64,000 nt of DNA from Ammoniphilus sp. YIM 78166. GTDB taxonomy: Bacteria; Bacillota; Bacilli; Aneurinibacillales; RAOX-1. The translations under genes were made by a program, and so were the position numbers. A model generated the notes under the pieces. It ran no database searches. It had not been told where the DNA came from and saw only the letters and a program-made list of their open reading frames with translations. Shown here piece after piece: positions 44,961 through 53,303 of this stretch. Numbering within the stretch: position 1 is the stretch's first letter; each line of letters begins with the position of its first letter. The stretch lies in contig NZ_SDLR01000002.1 in assembly GCF_004522215.1 (NCBI RefSeq), positions 1,010,047 to 1,074,046 on the forward strand. The letters are read 5' to 3'.

Positions 44961-45272
44961 TATGTTTTTTCGAGAAATGAAGTGATTTGGGTCTACTTTT
45001 TAGAAGTGCAATCTAAACTTCGGTTTAGAGCCCTTCATTTCAGGCTGATTTTTTAAGTAATTTGGCTTTTATTTTTCATCTATCCCTGTTTTCGGCCCCG
45101 ATTACCCTTGCCCGTGGTCGGATGCTCACGAAATTCCTGATTTGCTCACGGAAAAGTGACGGATGCTCACGAGTAGGTACCGTTTGCTCACGTACCTGGA
45201 ACCTTTCCAGCTTATCTCGGAGGTTTGGTCACAAAACTCAATGAATTGCTCTCGAACCCGTAATGGTTACAA
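44961..45272. repeat. Intergenic repeat unit, copy 2, with four phased TGCTCACG boxes
   Basis: A diverged second copy of the preceding unit. The hairpin is CTAAAC-TTCG-GTTTAG (45013-45028), which keeps pairing despite base changes. TGCTCACG occurs at 45123, 45143, 45164 and 45185, again with 20, 21 and 21-base steps. The stretch ACGGATGCTCACGAGTAG with its surroundings is the best conserved part. An open frame across it is short and overlaps the repeats, so I do not call a gene. Confidence 0.8.
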
Positions 45273-45333
45273 TTAAGATGGAGTGGTTGGATTTACTTTT
45301 TCAACTTTAATGCCGGGGATTTTCAAATAAACC

Positions 45334-45393
45334 GTACCGCAAGCTCGCGGTTCGTGCCCTGAACCAGGCCCGCTCGTTTGAGGTACCGCAAGC
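45334..45393. repeat. Short direct repeat GTACCGCAAGC
   Basis: The 11-base sequence occurs at 45334-45344 and 45383-45393. The first copy can form a small hairpin, ACCGC/GCGGT. It is unrelated to the TGCTCACG units and precedes the riboswitch promoter. Confidence 0.6.
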
Positions 45394-45445
45394 CCGTTGT
45401 TCTTAGTAGGCGGAGCATCTTTATGATGGACTTTTCAAATAATTG

Positions 45446-45474
45446 TTGACGAAAATGTACAATGAGAGTAAGAT
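45446..45474 (+). promoter_or_regulatory. Promoter of the first glycine riboswitch unit
   Basis: TTGACG, a 17-base spacer and TAAGAT, about 40 bases before the first aptamer. Confidence 0.55.
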
Positions 45475-45513
45475 TATTTTCATAATTACAAATTACATAT
45501 TTCGCGAATGATG

Positions 45514-45701
45514 ATTGTGGGAGAGACTGAATGATGATTTGTTCGGCACCGAAGGAGCAAGCCCCAAAAAAGACCTTGGGATTGAATCTCTCAGGTAAAG
45601 AGTACCACGATTGGACGCACCTCTGGAGAGAGCGATTAAGCCACCAAAGGGGATACTTCTGCCAATGTCAGAAGTGAAACTCTCAGGTAAAAGGACAGAG
45701 G
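45514..45701 (+). promoter_or_regulatory. Tandem glycine riboswitch 1 (two aptamers)
   Basis: Aptamer 1 (45514-45612) has GGGAGAGAC, GGCACCGAAGGAGCAA and CTCTCAGGTAAAG; aptamer 2 (45613-45701) has CTCTGGAGAGAGC, GCCACCAAAGGGGA and CTCTCAGGTAAAAGGACAGAG. These are the hallmark blocks of gcvT-type glycine aptamers. The closing helix CCTCTG/CAGAGG of aptamer 2 shares CAGAGG with the terminator stem, so glycine binding should prevent termination (ON switch). It controls the hesB-lpd-pdxS unit. Confidence 0.93.
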
Positions 45702-45745
45702 AAAGGTAGAATATTTTTTATTCTACTTTTCCTCTGTCTTTTTTT
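45694..45745 (+). terminator. Expression-platform terminator of glycine riboswitch 1
   Basis: A 19-bp stem starting GACAGAGGAAAGG and ending CCTCTGTC with one G-T pair, then a T run. Confidence 0.9.
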
Positions 45746-45830
45746 GTACTTATCAAAAAGTATAATACGCATAAATGCTACGCCAGTAGCTTTCTTATGT
45801 TGGGGGAAAGTAGGGAAAAAGGAGGGAAAT

Positions 45831-46151
45831 ATGAAGTTGAGGATAACGGAAGCCGCACAATTCGAGCTGCAAAAACTTACTATTCCGGAGGGGATGGCCG
45901 TACGTTTAGATGCAGATTTATCGGGGTGCTGTACGTGGAATTTCACGGTAAAGCTGATCCTTGATGAACAGAGGAGAAATGATTCCTCCCTTACGGAGGG
46001 GAATGTCCCTTTTTTTATTGATCATTTCACCAAAAGATATTTAGGTGAAGATCTGTTGCTAGATTTTGAGGCTTCTACTGGTTTTTCGATCAAAAGCGAC
46101 GAAGATGTTTTTGCTTGTGAATCAAGTGGAATCTACCAATTAACGACCTAG
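45831..46151 (+). CDS. HesB/IscA-like iron-sulfur biosynthesis family protein
   Basis: A 106-residue protein with the N-terminal MKLRITEAAQFELQKL and a Cys-containing SGCCTWNF region; the C-terminal VFACESSGIYQLT replaces the usual CGCG pair of IscA. AAGGAGGG before the ATG at 45831 fixes the start. It is the first gene after glycine riboswitch 1. A role in loading 4Fe-4S clusters on LipA or serine dehydratase is attractive given the neighbourhood but is inference. Loss of the canonical Cys pair makes a true A-type carrier uncertain. Confidence 0.75.
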   Translation: MKLRITEAAQFELQKLTIPEGMAVRLDADLSGCCTWNFTVKLILDEQRRNDSSLTEGNVPFFIDHFTKRYLGEDLLLDFEASTGFSIKSDEDVFACESSGIYQLTT

Positions 46152-46181
46152 GGGTCAATTCATTAGGGGGTTACGAATAGG

Positions 46182-47597
46182 ATGACTGAAAAACTAGTAA
46201 AAGAAGTAGATGTACTTGTCATAGGTTCGGGTCCCGGTGGTTATGTGGCGGCCATTCGGGCGTCTCAACTCTGAAAAAGTGTAACCATCGTGGATAAAGA
46301 TACGGTTGGCGGTGTTTGTTTAAATCGGGGATGTATTCCTTCGAAGGCCCTGATTTCAGCAGCACACCGTTATGAAATCGTAAGGGAGTCGGACGAACTC
46401 GGGATTAAAGCGGAAGGGGTTCACATCGATTTCGGTAGGGTTCAGGAATGGAAAAAAAGTGTAGTTAATAAGTTAACGAATGGCGTTAGTTCTTTATTGA
46501 AAGGAAATCGCATAGCAAAAATAGCTGGAGAGGCATCTTTTATCCATGAAAATGAAGTGAGAGTGACCCATGGCGAGGGGGAGACGTTTTATCGGTTCAA
46601 TCATTGCATCATAGCCACGGGTTCTCGGCCGGTTGAATTAAAAGCTTTTCCTTACGGGGGAAGGATCCTGTCTTCCACTGAAGCACTAGATCTTCAAGAA
46701 ATTCCTAAACGTCTGGTTGTGATTGGTGGAGGTTATATTGGGATGGAATTAGGGCAAACCTACGCTAAGTTTGGGACCGAAGTGACGATTCTGGAGGGAG
46801 CGGACTCGATCTTGCCGGGATTTGAAAAAGAAATGCCCCGTTTTCTAGGGCGAAGCTTGAAAAAGCTGGGAGTCCAGGTGTTCACCCAGGCCATCGCACA
46901 AAGTGCCGAACAGACGGATACGGAAGTGACGGTTACCTTCACCGCAAAAGGAGAAGAGAGAAAAGTAACCGCCGATTACTTATTAGTCACCGTGGGTCGT
47001 CGACCCAATATTGATCAATTAGGGCTTGAAGCCCTTCAATTGAAAACAACGGAGCGCGGGTTAATTGCAGTCGACCAGCAGTGCAGAACGAGCATTCCCC
47101 ATATTTATGCCATCGGCGATATTGTAGAAGGACCGGCGTTAGCACACAAAGCGTCGTATGAAGGAAAAGTAGCCGCCGAGGTCATTGCGGGAGAGGAAAG
47201 TGCCGTTAACTATAAAGCGATTCCCGCTGTTGTGTTCTCTGATCCTGAAATAGCGAGTGTAGGATTGAATGAGACTCAAGCGAAAGATCAAGGATACACG
47301 GTTATGATAGGGAAATTTCCCTATGCTGCGAATGGTCGTGCCTTATCTCAGCATGCGGGTGATGGATTTGTAAAAATCATTGGTGATAAAGAGTCGGGTT
47401 TGGTGCTTGGGGCTCAAATTGTTGGACCTGAAGCTTCCAATCTGATTGCCGAAGTGGCCCTAGCTATTGAGGCAGGAATTCCTTTAAAAGAGATTGCACA
47501 TACGATTCATGCTCATCCTAGCTTAGGGGAGATTGTGATGGAAGCGGCCGAAGGCGCGCTTGGCGAGGCGATTCATCAGATCAGTAACTCGAAATAG
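46182..47597 (+). pseudogene. lpdA: Dihydrolipoyl dehydrogenase (L protein) interrupted by an in-frame TGA at codon 31
   Basis: The 471-codon frame encodes a complete E3-type flavoenzyme: FAD motif [16 protein letters not shown], redox pair GGVCLNRGCIPSK, NAD motif GGGYIGMELGQTYAKFG, IYAIGDIVEGPALAHKA, and the C-terminal HAHPSLGEI with the catalytic His-Glu pair. TGA at 46272-46274 replaces the glycine normally found in the QLG-K-V stretch; GGA to TGA is a single base change. Downstream there are no other stops. A GTG at 46290 could restart but has no Shine-Dalgarno and would lack the FAD motif. It is a recent nonsense mutation, a sequencing error or a recoding site. It lies in the glycine-riboswitch unit, as an L protein of glycine cleavage would. 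Confidence 0.85.
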
Positions 47598-47618
47598 ATT
47601 CGACTTTTGGAGGTCATT

Positions 47619-48503
47619 ATGGTGAAAACGGGAACTTTGGATGTAAAACGAGGAATGGCCGAAATGCAAAAAGGCGGCGTCATTATGGATGTCGTGAACG
47701 CTGAACAAGCAAAAATTGCGGAGCAAGCCGGGGCGGTGGCTGTTATGGCCTTAGAACGGGTTCCATCGGATATCCGGGCGATGGGTGGAGTAGCTCGTAT
47801 GGCTGATCCCAGCATTATAGAGGAAGTGATGAAGGCTGTCTCGATCCCAGTCATGGCCAAAGCCAGGATAGGGCATATCGTTGAAGCTAAGGTCCTTGAA
47901 GCTTTAGGGGTAGATTATATAGATGAAAGTGAAGTCTTAACTCCAGCGGATGAAGTGTTTCATATTAATAAAAAAGAGTTTACGGTTCCTTTTGTTTGCG
48001 GGGCCCGGGACTTAGGAGAAGCTTTGCGAAGAATTGGAGAAGGAGCATCCATGATTCGGACCAAAGGGGAGCCCGGTACGGGTAATATTGTAGAAGCGGT
48101 CCGGCACCAACGGATGATACAAAGCCAGATTCGAAAAGTACAAGCGATGTCTTATGATGAATTAATGGCAGAAGCCAAACATCTAGGGGCACCTTATGAA
48201 TTGCTCGAATGGATTCATACAAATGGAAAGTTGCCCGTGGTGAACTTTGCTGCGGGTGGAGTGGCTACTCCTGCTGATGCTGCCTTAATGATGGAACTGG
48301 GATCGGACGGTGTTTTTGTGGGGTCCGGGATCTTTAAATCCGAAAACCCGGAGCGTTTTGCCAAGGCGATTGTCGAGGCGACCACTCATTATCAGGATTA
48401 TGACTTGATTGGACAATTATCCAAAAACCTAGGAACGGCTATGAAAGGAATCGAAATTTCCCGTCTTCTCGAAAACGAGCGGATGGCTGTTCGCGGTTGG
48501 TAA
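47619..48503 (+). CDS. pdxS: Pyridoxal 5'-phosphate synthase subunit PdxS
   Basis: A 294-residue TIM-barrel synthase that makes PLP from ribose 5-phosphate, glyceraldehyde 3-phosphate and ammonia. [47 protein letters not shown] (with the Schiff-base Lys region [12 protein letters not shown]) and [12 protein letters not shown] are unmistakable. The ATG at 47619 follows GGAGG by five bases. The glutaminase partner PdxT is not adjacent, which is unusual. PLP is the cofactor of GlyA and GcvP encoded downstream, so its place behind a glycine riboswitch makes metabolic sense. Confidence 0.95.
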   Translation: MVKTGTLDVKRGMAEMQKGGVIMDVVNAEQAKIAEQAGAVAVMALERVPSDIRAMGGVARMADPSIIEEVMKAVSIPVMAKARIGHIVEAKVLEALGVDYIDESEVLTPADEVFHINKKEFTVPFVCGARDLGEALRRIGEGASMIRTKGEPGTGNIVEAVRHQRMIQSQIRKVQAMSYDELMAEAKHLGAPYELLEWIHTNGKLPVVNFAAGGVATPADAALMMELGSDGVFVGSGIFKSENPERFAKAIVEATTHYQDYDLIGQLSKNLGTAMKGIEISRLLENERMAVRGW

Positions 48504-48516
48504 ACGCTGCAATGAA

Positions 48517-48548
48517 GGATGTGAAGGGGAGAACTCTCTTTCACATCC
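48517..48548 (+). other. Hairpin after pdxS
   Basis: GGATGTGAA and TTCACATCC form a 9-bp stem with an inner GGGAG/CTC pairing. No T run follows, so it may stabilise RNA ends or act as a weak terminator. Confidence 0.45.
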
Positions 48549-48578
48549 ACACAATCTAAATATTGAGTTGGAGAAGAA

Positions 48579-48830
48579 ATGGCCATGACAGAAATAAAAA
48601 AACTTGATCAAGAAAATATTCGATCGGTAAGATTTTGCTCCAATAATAAACAGCATCGCGTGTTCGGCTACAATAGCTTGAAATGGTACTGCAGTGAATG
48701 CGGCATTCAATGGGCGATCGATCGTTATTCGGGCAGCATCCAGTCTTATCAATACTTGGTGGATGGTACAAAGGAATTGCTTGAAGAGGTCTCTGTGGAA
48801 ACGTTTTTGGAAAGGAAGGAACAGTATTAA
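48579..48830 (+). CDS. Small hypothetical protein with a CxxC motif
   Basis: An 83-residue soluble, charged protein. Cys20 and the pair in WYCSECGIQW (Cys38, Cys41) could bind a metal together with a His, as in small zinc ribbons. GGAG five bases before the ATG supports translation. I do not recognise the family. It is the last gene before the second riboswitch region and may be co-transcribed with pdxS. Confidence 0.6.
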   Translation: MAMTEIKKLDQENIRSVRFCSNNKQHRVFGYNSLKWYCSECGIQWAIDRYSGSIQSYQYLVDGTKELLEEVSVETFLERKEQY

Positions 48831-48844
48831 GATTTAAAATAAAC

Positions 48845-48876
48845 TTGACAATATATTTTCTATGATTTAATATAAT
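48845..48876 (+). promoter_or_regulatory. Promoter of the tandem riboswitch array
   Basis: TTGACA is followed after 17 bases by TAATAT (48868-48873) and overlapping TATAAT (48871-48876), about 35 bases before the first aptamer. Confidence 0.65.
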
Positions 48877-48910
48877 AAATAAGTATTGAATTTAATAAAT
48901 GCGATTGATT

Positions 48911-49091
48911 ATTGCGGGAGAGACTGAACGCTTGCGTTTGGCACCGAAGGAGCAAGTCCTAAAAAACCTTAGGAACTAAACTCTCAGGTAAAAGGACCGC
49001 AATAGGACGCACCTCTGGAGAGAGCGATTGGGCCACCAAAGGGGAAGGTTCTTGTGTTCAGGAACTAAACTCTCAGGTAAAAGGACAGAGG
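48911..49091 (+). promoter_or_regulatory. Tandem glycine riboswitch 2 (two aptamers), first of two in series
   Basis: Aptamer 1 (48911-49003) is closed by ATTGCGG/CCGCAAT and carries GGCACCGAAGGAGCAAG and CTCTCAGGTAAAAGGACCG. Aptamer 2 (49005-49091) is closed by CCTCTG/CAGAGG and carries GCCACCAAAGGGGAA. It has its own terminator, then a further complete riboswitch before glyA. Confidence 0.94.
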
Positions 49092-49135
49092 AAGGGTAGA
49101 ATGTAAGTTACATCTATCTTTCCTCTGTCCTTTTT
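49083..49135 (+). terminator. Expression-platform terminator of glycine riboswitch 2
   Basis: GGACAGAGGAAGGGTAGA pairs with TCTATCTTTCCTCTGTCC (two wobble pairs) and is followed by five T bases. CAGAGG is shared with the aptamer closing helix. Confidence 0.9.
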
Positions 49136-49138
49136 GCG

Positions 49139-49166
49139 TTGAGAAAGATAGGTAGTAAGTTAGATT
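49139..49166 (+). promoter_or_regulatory. Weak candidate promoter between riboswitches 2 and 3
   Basis: TTGAGA, a 16-base spacer and TAGATT. If active, riboswitch 3 could work alone rather than only in series with riboswitch 2. Confidence 0.3.
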
Positions 49167-49192
49167 TCAACTTCTTATTATGGCGGATGATG

Positions 49193-49374
49193 ATTGTGGG
49201 AGAGACTGAACCGGTAAGGTCAGCACCGAAGGAGCAAGTCCTAAAAAACCTTAGGAACTAAACTCTCAGGTAAAAGTACTGCAATTGGACGCACCTCTGG
49301 AGAGAGCGATAAGCCACCAAAGGGGAAGGTTCTTGTATAAAAAGAGCTAATCTCTCAGGTAAAAAGGACAGAGG
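49193..49374 (+). promoter_or_regulatory. Tandem glycine riboswitch 3 (two aptamers), directly before glyA
   Basis: Aptamer 1 (49193-49285) carries GGGAGAGACTG, CAGCACCGAAGGAGCAAG and CTCTCAGGTAAAAG; aptamer 2 (49287-49374) carries CTCTGGAGAGAGCGA, GCCACCAAAGGGGAA and CTCTCAGGTAAAAAGGACAG. Several blocks are identical to riboswitch 2 (for example around CCTAAAAAACCTTAGGAACT), which suggests duplication of the whole element. Confidence 0.94.
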
Positions 49375-49423
49375 AAGGGTAAAAGTAGATTGATTTCATT
49401 TTTACCTTTCCTCTGTCTTTTTT
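49367..49423 (+). terminator. Expression-platform terminator of glycine riboswitch 3
   Basis: GACAGAGGAAGGGTAAAA pairs with TTTTACCTTTCCTCTGTC and is followed by a T run, 55 bases before the glyA start. Confidence 0.9.
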
Positions 49424-49477
49424 GGGGGAAAGAATAGAACTGGTGTTCTTATTTAGAGCGTGAAGGAGGCTGTCTGG

Positions 49478-50725
49478 ATGAGTTTAGAGAATCATGACTA
49501 TGAAATTTATGAAGCGATTGAAAAGGAAAGAAACAGACAGAATACGACATTGGAATTGATTGCCTCGGAAAATTTTGTAAGTCAAGAAGTCATGGATGCC
49601 ATGGGATCGGTTCTTACAAACAAGTATGCGGAAGGGTATCCAGGCAAGCGATATTACGGTGGCTGCGAGTTCGTTGATGTGGTAGAAAGGCTGGCCATTG
49701 AACGGCTAACGGAGTTATTTGATGCGAAGTATGCCAATGTCCAGCCTCATTCCGGTGCACAGGCAAATACGGCCGTCTATTATTCCTTACTTCATCCCGG
49801 AGATAAGATTATGGGGATGAACTTATCCCATGGTGGCCATTTAACTCATGGAAGTCCGGTCAGCATTTCTGGGAAGTGGTTTGATGTTGTGGCTTACGGG
49901 GTCAGAGAGGATACTCATCTCATCGATTACGATGAACTGGAAACGATTGCTCTTCGCGAACAGCCTAAATTAATCATCGCAGGGGCTAGCGCCTATCCGC
50001 GTGTGATTGATTTTGCCAGATTTAAAGAGATTGCCGACAAGGTGGGTGCCCGTTTGATGGTGGATATGGCTCACATTGCCGGTCTAGTGGCAGTAGGTCT
50101 GCATCCATCTCCGGTTCCGTATGCAGATGTAGTGACCAGTACCACCCATAAAACCTTGCGTGGGCCACGCGGCGGCATTGTGCTGACGAATGATGAAGAA
50201 ATCATCAAAGGGATTAACAAATCGATTTTCCCAGGGCTGCAAGGTGGACCGCTTATGCATGTCATCGCAGCCAAGGCGGTTTCGTTTAAAGAAGCATTGC
50301 AACCGAGTTTCAAGGATTATGCAGCACAAGTAGTCAGGAATGCTTCTGTGCTAGCGGAAACGCTGAAGGCCGAAGGGGCTGTCTTGGTTTCCGGAGGAAC
50401 CGACAATCACTTGCTGATGATCGATGTGCGTCCATGGGGACTAACGGGAAAAGAAGCGGAGCGTTTATTGGAAGAAGCGGGTATTACCGTCAATAAGAAT
50501 ACGATCCCTTATGATCCGGCAAGCCCCTTTGTTACGAGCGGGATTCGAATCGGAACGGCAGCCATTACCTCCCGAGGCATGAAAGAACAAGACATGGTTA
50601 CGATTGCCCAAGCCATAGCAGACGTGTTGAAAACCAAAGGCGATGCAGGGGTAGTCACGAGGCACAGAGGAAGAATCCAGCAATTGTGCGAAGCTTATCC
50701 CCTATATGAACGTGTGAGAGTCTAG
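49478..50725 (+). CDS. glyA: Serine hydroxymethyltransferase
   Basis: A 415-residue PLP enzyme that interconverts glycine plus 5,10-methylene-THF with serine plus THF. PLP Lys225 lies in [41 protein letters not shown] and [11 protein letters not shown] are also diagnostic. The ATG at 49478 has GAAGGAGG eight bases upstream. As first gene of a glycine-induced operon with glycine cleavage and serine dehydratase, it probably runs in the serine-forming direction here. Confidence 0.96.
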   Translation: MSLENHDYEIYEAIEKERNRQNTTLELIASENFVSQEVMDAMGSVLTNKYAEGYPGKRYYGGCEFVDVVERLAIERLTELFDAKYANVQPHSGAQANTAVYYSLLHPGDKIMGMNLSHGGHLTHGSPVSISGKWFDVVAYGVREDTHLIDYDELETIALREQPKLIIAGASAYPRVIDFARFKEIADKVGARLMVDMAHIAGLVAVGLHPSPVPYADVVTSTTHKTLRGPRGGIVLTNDEEIIKGINKSIFPGLQGGPLMHVIAAKAVSFKEALQPSFKDYAAQVVRNASVLAETLKAEGAVLVSGGTDNHLLMIDVRPWGLTGKEAERLLEEAGITVNKNTIPYDPASPFVTSGIRIGTAAITSRGMKEQDMVTIAQAIADVLKTKGDAGVVTRHRGRIQQLCEAYPLYERVRV

Positions 50726-50747
50726 TAAAAAGGGAGGCATGGGATCT

Positions 50748-51245
50748 ATGTTGTACAACAGCTGCTTTGATATTATCGGACCTATTATGGTTGGACCTTC
50801 TAGTTCACATACAGCAGGCGTTGTATCGATTGGAAAGTTTGTCTATGACTTCCTCGAAGGCTCCCCTGATCAGGTAACCATCGTTTTCTACGATTCCTTC
50901 GCGGAGACGCATAAAGGACATGGAACAGATAAAGCCATCATTGGTGGATTGATTGGAATGGATACAGACGATGTTCGGATTCGGGATGCGGTGGAAATGG
51001 CGGAGGAGCAGGGGATCGAGATCCGTTATGTGTTGGAAAATCAGTGTCCCTACTACGATCACCCGAATACAGTTCTCATTCAGACAAAGAAAAATGGGGA
51101 AACCGAAACGATCGGCGGAGTTTCCTTAGGCGGAGGGATATCGAAAATCTTCCATATTAATGGCTTTAGCGTCGATATTCCGCTGAATGCTGCCTATGAC
51201 TTGGATCAGTTGAAGGAATATAAACGAAATCTTATTTATTCTTAG
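50748..51245 (+). CDS. sdaAB: L-serine dehydratase, beta subunit, lacking the ACT domain
   Basis: About 165 residues, matching the N-terminal domain of SdaAB (FDIIGPIMVGPSSSHTAGV, ETHKGHGTDKAIIGGLIGMD, GGVSLGGGISKIFHINGF). B. subtilis SdaAB is about 220 residues with a C-terminal ACT domain; here the frame stops before it and sdaAA begins 20 bases later, so the domain is really absent. Loss of the ACT domain may alter allosteric response to serine. With SdaAA it forms the 4Fe-4S enzyme converting serine to pyruvate and ammonia. Confidence 0.92.
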   Translation: MLYNSCFDIIGPIMVGPSSSHTAGVVSIGKFVYDFLEGSPDQVTIVFYDSFAETHKGHGTDKAIIGGLIGMDTDDVRIRDAVEMAEEQGIEIRYVLENQCPYYDHPNTVLIQTKKNGETETIGGVSLGGGISKIFHINGFSVDIPLNAAYDLDQLKEYKRNLIYS

Positions 51246-51264
51246 TTTGCGAGGAAGATGCGAC

Positions 51265-52176
51265 ATGGATATCCAATCAATGAATGAATTGCTCAACCAT
51301 TGCGAACGAGAGAAGAAAAGTATAGCGGAAATCATGCTGGAGATCGAAATCTCCAAGTCAAAGCGAGATCGAGAACTGATCGTTCACATGATGAAAGAAC
51401 GTTTAATCAAAATGAAAGAGGCCGTGGATCTAGGAGTATCCGATCGGTCGACGGCACCAAGCGGCATTTCTGGTGGGGATGCTTACTTGATGGGGCAATA
51501 TCAAAACAAAGGCGATGTTCTTAGTGGTCCTTATATCGCCGATGCCATGCGGTTCGCGTTCGCCACATCGGAAAGCAATGCTCGCATGGGGGTCATCGTT
51601 GCGACTCCGACAGCCGGGTCGGCCGGGATATTACCTGGCTGCTTATTTTCCCTTTATGAGAATGGCAGCTTCACCTATGAACAATTGGTGATGGGGTTGT
51701 TTACCGCAAGCGCCATCGGATATGTGATCGCGAACCGTGCGTTTATCGCCGGTGCAGCAGGCGGATGTCAAGCCGAGGTGGGTTCGGCCACCGCTATGGC
51801 GGCTGCGGCGATTGTAGAACTCAAAGGCGGGACTCCTCATCAGGCTGTTCATGCCGCGGCGATCGCTTTAAAGTCGATGCTGGGATTGGTTTGTGATCCG
51901 GTTGCTGGATTAGTAGAAGTCCCCTGCATCAAACGCAATGTTATAGGCACGTCAATTGCTTTTTCGGCTGCCGATATCGGCTTGGCTGGGGTGGAAAGCC
52001 GGATTCCTTGCGATGAGGTCATCGCCGCCATGTACGATATTGGAAAGAACATGCCTCGTACCCTGAGGGAAACCGCATTGGGTGGACTGGCCATCACGCC
52101 GACGGGAGAAAAGATTAAGAAACGGATAGTAGAACAAAAGACAAATGAGGAGGGGTGGACAGGATGGAAGGGTTAA
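51265..52176 (+). CDS. sdaAA: L-serine dehydratase, alpha subunit
   Basis: A 303-residue catalytic subunit. [46 protein letters not shown] and [19 protein letters not shown] contain the cysteines expected to hold the 4Fe-4S cluster. The ATG at 51265 has GAGGA nine bases upstream; an earlier in-frame TTG has none. The 3' end overlaps gcvT by 13 bases. It acts with SdaAB to drain serine to pyruvate. Confidence 0.94.
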   Translation: MDIQSMNELLNHCEREKKSIAEIMLEIEISKSKRDRELIVHMMKERLIKMKEAVDLGVSDRSTAPSGISGGDAYLMGQYQNKGDVLSGPYIADAMRFAFATSESNARMGVIVATPTAGSAGILPGCLFSLYENGSFTYEQLVMGLFTASAIGYVIANRAFIAGAAGGCQAEVGSATAMAAAAIVELKGGTPHQAVHAAAIALKSMLGLVCDPVAGLVEVPCIKRNVIGTSIAFSAADIGLAGVESRIPCDEVIAAMYDIGKNMPRTLRETALGGLAITPTGEKIKKRIVEQKTNEEGWTGWKG

Positions 52177-53270
52177 AACGAACGCCACTATATCCGCTCT
52201 ATGAAAAATATGGCGGGAAAACGGTAGATTTCGGCGGCTGGGAGCTCCCCGTTCAGTTTAGCAGCATTATGGAAGAACATCATGCAGTTCGAAATCGTGC
52301 GGGTCTATTTGATGTTTCCCATATGGGTGAAGTGATCATGAAGGGGCCGGATGCAAAAAAAGCCGTTCAGCGGCTGGTTACGAATGATGTCAACTCGCTT
52401 CGGGAAAATCAGGCTTTGTATGCGGCAATGTGTTACCCAGACGGCGGAACCGTTGATGATTTACTCGTTTATAAGCTCAAGGAAGATGAGTATCTGTTAG
52501 TCATTAATGCATCCAATATTGGAAAGGATGTTTCCTGGATCATCGAGCAATCCACCGGGGATCTCACCATCGAAAACGTATCCTCTAAGATCGCTCAATT
52601 GGCCTTGCAAGGTCCGAAAGCGGAAGAAATTCTGCAGACTTTGACTTCCTTTGACTTATCGGAGATTAAATTCTTTCATTTCCAAGAAAAGCTGGATATT
52701 GCCGGGATTTCAACTCTTGTATCGCGTACCGGCTATACGGGTGAAGATGGATTCGAGCTTTATGTCGATGCCGCGGATGCTTGCAATCTGTGGGAAAAGA
52801 TCTTGGATGCAGGCAAAGATGCTGTCCTGCCCTGCGGCTTAGGAGCGCGAGACACGTTGCGGTTTGAAGCCAAGCTTCCTCTTTACGGCCAAGAGCTGGG
52901 GAAGGATATTAGCCCGCTCGAAGCGGGGATCGGCTTTGCGGTGAAAGTAGAAACCGAGGAAGATTTTATTGGAAAAGAAGCCCTTATCCAGCAAAAAGAA
53001 AAAGGGATTCCTCGCAAATTAGTTGGCATTGAAATGGTAGGGCGCGGGATTCCGCGTACGGGTTATCCGGTTTATGCTAGCGGAGCAGCTCTGGAGGATG
53101 AGCCTATTGGCTATATCACATCAGGAACCCAATCCCCTACTTTAAAGAAGAATCTGGGCTTAGCCCTGATCCGTACCGACTTTTCGAAGCTGGGTACGCC
53201 ACTCGAGGTTGAAATTCGAGGGAAACGGGTGGATGCGGTTACGATCAAATCCCCTTTCTATAAGAGATAA
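52164..53270 (+). CDS. gcvT: Glycine cleavage system T protein (aminomethyltransferase)
   Basis: A 368-residue THF-dependent enzyme that transfers the aminomethyl carbon from GcvH to THF, releasing ammonia. [48 protein letters not shown] and [20 protein letters not shown] are typical. The ATG at 52164 has GAGGAGGGG eight bases upstream and overlaps the sdaAA end, so translation is coupled. Confidence 0.95.
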   Translation: MEGLKRTPLYPLYEKYGGKTVDFGGWELPVQFSSIMEEHHAVRNRAGLFDVSHMGEVIMKGPDAKKAVQRLVTNDVNSLRENQALYAAMCYPDGGTVDDLLVYKLKEDEYLLVINASNIGKDVSWIIEQSTGDLTIENVSSKIAQLALQGPKAEEILQTLTSFDLSEIKFFHFQEKLDIAGISTLVSRTGYTGEDGFELYVDAADACNLWEKILDAGKDAVLPCGLGARDTLRFEAKLPLYGQELGKDISPLEAGIGFAVKVETEEDFIGKEALIQQKEKGIPRKLVGIEMVGRGIPRTGYPVYASGAALEDEPIGYITSGTQSPTLKKNLGLALIRTDFSKLGTPLEVEIRGKRVDAVTIKSPFYKR

Positions 53271-53303
53271 ATCTATTAAACTACACATGTTGGAGGAGTA
53301 ATC

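Noticed and set aside
45062..45244. 60-codon plus-strand ORF in the intergenic repeat
   Set aside because: It has no good Shine-Dalgarno, overlaps the phased TGCTCACG boxes, and its reading frame is not kept in the other repeat copy.
44612..45272. CRISPR array
   Set aside because: The 8-base boxes at 20-21 bp lack full-length repeats and unique spacers, and there are no cas genes.
46272..46274. Selenocysteine at the TGA of lpdA
   Set aside because: The position is a conserved glycine in the FAD-binding fold, not a redox Cys, and I saw no convincing bacterial SECIS hairpin directly after it.
51300..51524. Overlapping frame inside sdaAA
   Set aside because: It lies entirely within a well-supported gene in another frame and has no start signals.
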